Shown here: one piece after another, positions 59,819 through 64,000 of the stretch
Layout: every line of letters starts with the position of its first letter
Position numbering within the stretch: position 1 is the first letter of the stretch
Origin: Aurantiochytrium sp. KH105
Lineage: Eukaryota > Sar > Bigyra > Thraustochytrida > Thraustochytriidae
Length of the DNA stretch: 64,000 bases
Assembly: GCA_003116975.1 (NCBI GenBank)
Contig: BGKB01000065.1
Location: 1 to 64,000, forward strand
Reading direction: 5' to 3'
Made by a program: the position numbers and the translations under genes
The notes under the pieces: model-generated
The model's database searches: none
What the model saw: the letters and a program-made list of their open reading frames with translations, nothing else
What the model was told of the DNA's origin: nothing

Positions 59819-61297
59819 GGCGGCAATGGCGGCGAGGGGAGCGAGGGCGTGCGGGCGGGAGGGCTGGCAAGCGACGCGAAGAGGCGCCGCGAGCGAGCGG
59901 CTGTGCAAGGAGAGGGAGGGAGCGGGAGAAAGGGGGAGCAAGAGCGGAGAGAGTTTTCGCGCCGCGTTGCGCTTCGCTACGTCACGCGCGGTTCGACCCG
60001 CGTATTGCCTCGTTCACGTTTTGTTTGCTCTTCTGCTGCACGCGCCAAGGCGGTTCTCCTGTGGCTGCCTTGCGCCGTCCTCGCGGAGCTAGCTGTGCAG
60101 GGCTGGCTGGACCGCCAAAATTGGACATTGGCCGCTGCCGTGCGTCCCCGCAGTTGACGCAGATCTTATTTCATTTTATTTTGTTTTATTTTATTTATGT
60201 TAGGCCTATGTCTCGTCTGGTCTCGTCTCGCCCCGGCAGTCCACTCCGCCATGCTCAGGTTTGCTCTGCTCTAGTCTGCTCAGCTCTGATCACCTGCTCT
60301 GCGGTCTAGGCTGGCGCACCGCGCCGCGCCGCGGTGCTGGCGCTGGCGCTACATCACGACTACGAATCTCTTCCGGCGCGGAGGACCCGCAGTAGCTGCT
60401 GATGCTGGGCAGCGGTGACCGAGCTAGAGCTAGACCCGCAGCAAGCAGAGAGGCTAGCGAGCGAGCTTGCGAGAAAGCGAGCGCAAATGTCTTGGCGATG
60501 AGCGCGAAAGGTGGATGCTGCAATCGGAGATGTGCACCATGGTGTGCTAGCTTCGTTTTACGCTGCAAGATCGACGGAGGATAGGAATGCCAATCTCGCG
60601 CGGGGTCATCATCGGCCAAGTCACAATTCTGAAAATCAATTTGCTGGCGCGGAATGTGCAGCGTCTTCCTACATGGAGTGGAGCTTCCGGGCCGCGCGCT
60701 CGTTCGTACCGTAGTCGTCAGCTGATCACACCTGACCGCAACCGCGATGCGGCCAAAATACTGGGGGCGGTGCGACGGCCACGCCAAAAAATCCATTCTC
60801 AGGCGGCTCGAAAGATCGAGCGCCGCGTTATGACAGAACGCAGGGCATGGTATAGGCCTCTACTCCTCGTACGTCTTGCTTGGCATCGCTTTGCCTTGTC
60901 CACTCCATCTTCACTTTTCTTTGTTTTTATTCGGATTTGCCCTTCAAGTTCACGACGTTTTCGCTTTCTTTTTCTTTTTCGCTTCATCGCAAGCAAGAGC
61001 ACCTTCAACACAGCAGCAGCTTCCACGGCACGCATACCTTGCTCGAGGCGCCGCGGCTCTCTCCGCGCGCGACGTTCCCTTCCCATCCAACAGCACCCAA
61101 CAGCTCCTTTCCAAACCTCCTAAGCGACCTATTATCCCTTTAAAGTCTCTTTCCCTCTTCTCGCTTTCCTTCCCTTTATCCATCCTGCCCCCCTCCCTCA
61201 GCTTCTCCCCCGCCCATATTTTGCCCCTTTATTGGGGAGTACATTCCGAGTCCTCTCTTACACGCAAATAAAACCAGAACAACTACAAATTCACAAC
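59819..61297. other. Intergenic with simple repeats
   Basis: About 1.5 kb upstream of the Roco-TIR gene. It holds an ATTTT/GTTTT pentamer-rich stretch at 60166-60199, TAGGCCTA at 60201-60208 and TCTCGTC-type repeats at 60208-60230. The segment 60900-61250 is pyrimidine-rich. No gene is supported with confidence. Confidence 0.5.
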
Positions 61298-61423
61298 ATG
61301 TGGATTAAAATGCCCCTGCGTCCGGTGGAGAGAGGGCGGCTGCAGCGCGCGCTGCCGCAGAGCGCGGCGGAGACCTTCACGCAGAGCGGCATCGAAGACG
61401 ACCGCGCGGAGACCTTCGTGAGC
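61298..61423 (+). CDS. Possible first exon of a small uncharacterised gene
   Basis: From an ATG at 61298 a 42-codon stretch (MWIKMPLRPVERGRLQRALP, then TFTQSGIEDDRAETFVS) ends at a strong donor, GTGAGTA at 61424. It is polar with a basic then acidic half. Downstream, an open segment near 61570-61740 (EEDVLELVAAGDELARKRG) could be a second exon, but no acceptor is convincing and codon content there is very GC-rich. It follows a long pyrimidine-rich stretch that could be a promoter. Not recognised; chance cannot be excluded. Confidence 0.3.
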
Positions 61424-61923
61424 GTGAGTAGACAGTGCCTGCCCGGCCCGCCGCGTCCGGCCTCGCGGGCGCGCCGGCCTCCCCCTCGCCGCCCGTCCCC
61501 CTCCCCTCGCCCCGCCGGGAGCGGCCAGCGTGGCGGGACGGCGAGGCGCGCGAGGATGACGGCGAGCGCGAGGAGATGAAAGGACGCCGAGGAGGACGTC
61601 CTCGAGCTCGTGGCCGCCGGAGACGAGCTCGCGCGGAAAAGGGGCAGGGACAGAGAGACGGAGGGAGGGAACAGGCCTGCGTGCGGGCGGCTACGCTGGC
61701 CGCGCCGAGGATGGCTTGGGGTGGGACGTGAAGCTAGAGCTTGTTAGGTTTTAAATGGCAGCCGGGCGCAATTTGGAGAAGCGGTGGAGGCGGATACGGG
61801 CGAGCGGGGGCACCATATCGCGGCCTTTTTTCGTGCAAGACGTGTGACGACTGACGACGATGATGACGCGGACGCTCACGTGATGCAGTACTAAATAAAA
61901 AACAGAACAAAAAACAAAGCAAA

Positions 61924-62246
61924 ATGCCTGTCGGCGCCTGGTCCCGGATGCTTGCGGCCTCCCAGCCTGTGGCGGAGGTCAACGTTGCCGAGTACGCCCC
62001 CGGCATCGTCAAGTTCGCCAAGTCTCTTGGCCCCCGTGGTAAGTGAACTCGTGGATCTCGGTGATACGAGTAATCTCTGAAGAAGTGCAAAGAGTATAAA
62101 TCTGACGTTGAGAACTCGCTCGAATGAAACGCAACACAGTGCCCTTCCTCGTGACCGGTGCCCTCGGTGGTGCCTGGCTCGTGTGGCCGGCCCTCACGCC
62201 CGAGTTCAAGGGCCGCTGGGGCCTTGGCCCCAAGGTCGAGGAGTAA
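61924..62246 (+). CDS. Small two-exon single-span membrane protein (73 residues)
   Basis: Exon 1 is 61924-62038 and exon 2 is 62140-62246, joined by a 101-base GT-AG intron (donor GTAAGTGAAC, acceptor AACACAG, phase 1). The spliced frame reads MPVGAWSRMLAASQPVAEVN at the start, then KFAKSLGPR, then one hydrophobic segment VPFLVTGALGGAWLVWPA, and a short polar end GLGPKVEE. Each exon alone is too short for a standard scan. Codon use is like highly expressed genes (many GCC, AAG, GTC). The size, single helix and absence of a cleavable signal resemble small accessory subunits of mitochondrial inner-membrane complexes such as ATP synthase or cytochrome bc1/oxidase, but I cannot name the family. 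Confidence 0.7.
62039..62139 (+). other. Intron of the small membrane-protein gene
   Basis: A 101-base GT-AG intron, donor GTAAGT, acceptor ACACAG, phase 1. It lies just before the membrane helix and joins two otherwise closed frames. Confidence 0.75.
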
Positions 62247-62714
62247 ACTCTTTTTTCCGTCCATCCACCCCCATTTGATCCCCCAAAGATAGTGACTGGT
62301 TGTTGATCAATCAAAAAAAGAGTAAACACATTTGACATTGTCTCGTGCATGCCCATCATGTATTCTGCATTTGTCCTGATAACTCTTTCGTTATCTTGAC
62401 AGTAATCTGAACCAACCTTGCAACCTTACAACGTTCCATTTTCCGTTCAGACCAATGGCATGCAGACATTCGCATGTCAGTCATTCAGTCAATTACGTTA
62501 GCTGGTTGGAAAGGAAAAGCTAAAACCGTTTCATCACATCTTTTTTATAAAGCAATTAGGTCTTCTTTCCTGTTTTTGAACTTGAAATCGCAGCGCGACG
62601 CGGTACAATGAACAAGGAAAAGTGGCGACCACAACATGAGAAAGACGGCCCTTAAGAATATGCTCTCATCATCTCAGCTAGCCCTCGCCCACCCTCCATT
62701 CCCTTCTCGACCGT
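62247..62714. other. Convergent intergenic
   Basis: About 470 AT-richer bases between the 3' ends of the small membrane-protein gene (+) and the LRR gene (-). Nothing recognised. Confidence 0.5.
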
Positions 62715-64000
62715 TCAATTCTGGGACGAAGAGGGTCGCCCCGATCGTTTCTGCACAGTCTCGTTCCGCAGACCCTGCAAAGTACGATCCCAGTAGTCGC
62801 CACCCGAAAGAGAAAGTTCTGCCTCGCGATCCGCCTCCTCGAGACTGTGCGCATAAATCATGTCAAAGGCCGTCTGGAACTCAAGCTCCTCGCTCACGCG
62901 CGTTCGGACGCGCTCAATCAAGTTCTGCGTAGCTCTAGTCGCGGTGCGCGAGGCTGCTCGCCGCCCACGCATCGACTCAAGCGATACCAAATCTCCTCTT
63001 GCAGGTGGCATTGTTTGCACCAGAGGACCCAAAAGTCGCGTGGCGGCCTCACGCTCCCCAGGCGTAATCACAACGCCATCGAGGACACTCACCGTTGGCA
63101 AATGGAAAATGAGCCAAGGCCTGTAAAATTGCAAACGCACAATCGTACACGCCTTGATCGCCAGCGAAGCCACGCTTGCCGGAAGGGCCGAGGCGAGCGC
63201 CGCAACGTCCCACAACGACTCCACACGCGGATTCAGCAGGATGACTCGCGTCACCTGCGGAAGCAAACTTGGCAAAGCTTGCTGCAAGAGATCGTCCAAG
63301 GTGCACTGCTGCAACTCGACAGCCGTGACGTCGCGCATGACGTCGGCATCGCGAAGTGGACCAAATGCGCGTCCGTAGATTCGCACCACCGTGCACGGAC
63401 CGCTCGTGTCGACCTCGTAATACCCCTTGCGCCGTTCCGCCTCGGTCAATTGCTGTTCAAGTAAATCAATCTGAAGCGCCGAAATGAACTCGGCATCGGT
63501 GATCTTCGTGCGCAAGCTCGTCCAACGCTGAAGAGGGTCCTCGCTAGTGTCCTTGCTGTCAGCACTTGGAGTTTCCTTGCACAGAAAATCGGTTGCGAAG
63601 CGAACGTTCATGGCCGACTCTCTCGTAAGTCTCACCTTGCTGCTGTGCTCTTGCGCGGATGCGCGAGACGGTCCGCGAGCAGAGCTTGATGCCAAATTTG
63701 TCGCAGTCGAACCTTTCGAACCATGCTGCCCCGCGCCCGATAAAGACGATCGTGCATTCGAACCTGCGCGTGATGTTCCCTTGATTGAGGCTGTCAAAGA
63801 CCGCGAGGCATGCGGAGAAGAGCTCGTCTTTGCAGAATTTCGCTCCGACGCCTGCACCGGGAGAAGGTCCAGCACGTGCAAATGTGGAAGGTGTCGTAAA
63901 AGCTCGCGCCGATAATCTTGCATATTTTCGCCCAAAGTCCGCATGACGCCGTCGTTGCCATCAAGCGTGAGCTCTGTGAGATTTTTGCACTTGAGCACCG
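62715..64000 (-). CDS. Leucine-rich-repeat protein, 5' end beyond the window
   Basis: The frame runs off the right edge, so only the last 428 codons are seen. It enters in LRR sequence (LKCKNLTELTLDGND, then LLRHLPHLHVLDLLPV), followed by a Ser-rich disordered stretch to about residue 150 of the visible part. A second globular segment (VVRIYGRAFGPLRDADV, TRVILLNPRVESLWDVAALA, WLIFHLPTVSVLDGVVIT) resembles divergent LRR units or an LRR cap. The end is charged and helical. SDS22-type LRR proteins with this layout are common among ciliary and tubulin-modifying complexes (for example LRRC49-like), but the identity is not secure. No ATG is visible upstream within the window. Confidence 0.65.
   Translation of the reverse strand, partial: VLKCKNLTELTLDGNDGVMRTLGENMQDYRRELLRHLPHLHVLDLLPVQASERNSAKTSSSPHASRSLTASIKGTSRAGSNARSSLSGAGQHGSKGSTATNLASSSARGPSRASAQEHSSKVRLTRESAMNVRFATDFLCKETPSADSKDTSEDPLQRWTSLRTKITDAEFISALQIDLLEQQLTEAERRKGYYEVDTSGPCTVVRIYGRAFGPLRDADVMRDVTAVELQQCTLDDLLQQALPSLLPQVTRVILLNPRVESLWDVAALASALPASVASLAIKACTIVRLQFYRPWLIFHLPTVSVLDGVVITPGEREAATRLLGPLVQTMPPARGDLVSLESMRGRRAASRTATRATQNLIERVRTRVSEELEFQTAFDMIYAHSLEEADREAELSLSGGDYWDRTLQGLRNETVQKRSGRPSSSQN

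Overview
The window is nuclear DNA of a unicellular, flagellated eukaryote. The evidence is long, mostly intron-free genes on both strands, canonical GT-AG introns in two genes only, and families such as CSTF3, DENND6, IFT43, ArfGAP and HUWE1/UPL1. TGA, TAA and TAG all work as ordinary stops. A stramenopile, perhaps a thraustochytrid/labyrinthulomycete, fits best: compact GC-rich genome, flagellar genes, mevalonate kinase and a Crinkler-like relic. That placement is inference. No tRNA, rRNA, CRISPR array, intact transposon or virus was seen.

Layout. 0.8-6 kb: NIPA-type magnesium transporter, a TTL-family ligase with a frame break after its N-terminal anchor, and a CDF-type metal transporter. 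6-19 kb: a giant FHA/SFI1-repeat/coiled-coil protein (-), a membrane-anchored beta-propeller protein (+), a 114-bp tandem repeat, and CSTF3 (-). 19.6-20.9 kb: a free-standing HECT domain (-). 24-27 kb: DENND6. 27.5-30 kb: a broken nuclease-kinase effector-like gene. 30-38 kb: CoA-disulfide-reductase-like flavoprotein (-), aquaglyceroporin (+), mevalonate kinase (+, three exons), ArfGAP (+). 38-43.6 kb: RCC1/BTB protein (-) divergent from IFT43 (+). 43.9-55.3 kb: one 3,793-codon reading frame for the body of a HUWE1/UPL1-type ubiquitin ligase, ending just before where its HECT domain should start. 56.5-59.8 kb: a WD40-Roc-COR-TIR protein (-). 61-64 kb: a small two-exon single-membrane-span protein (+) and an LRR protein running off the right edge (-).

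Main discovery candidate: the HUWE1/UPL1 ligase appears split into two genes, body and HECT module. They lie on the same strand in the ancestral order, separated by about 22.9 kb holding seven intact genes and one pseudogene. One insertion or translocation into an ancestral gene would explain this; a misassembly or a huge intron must be excluded. Also notable are the WD40-Roco-TIR protein, the nuclease-kinase pseudogene, a TTL-like ligase with a predicted lumenal catalytic domain, and an over-represented intergenic palindrome TAGGCCTA.

Functional themes: cilium/centriole (IFT43, FHA-SFI1, possibly TTL and LRR proteins), membrane traffic (DENND6, ArfGAP), ubiquitin ligation (HUWE1 body, HECT, BTB adaptor), transport (NIPA, CDF, aquaglyceroporin) and isoprenoid synthesis (MVK).
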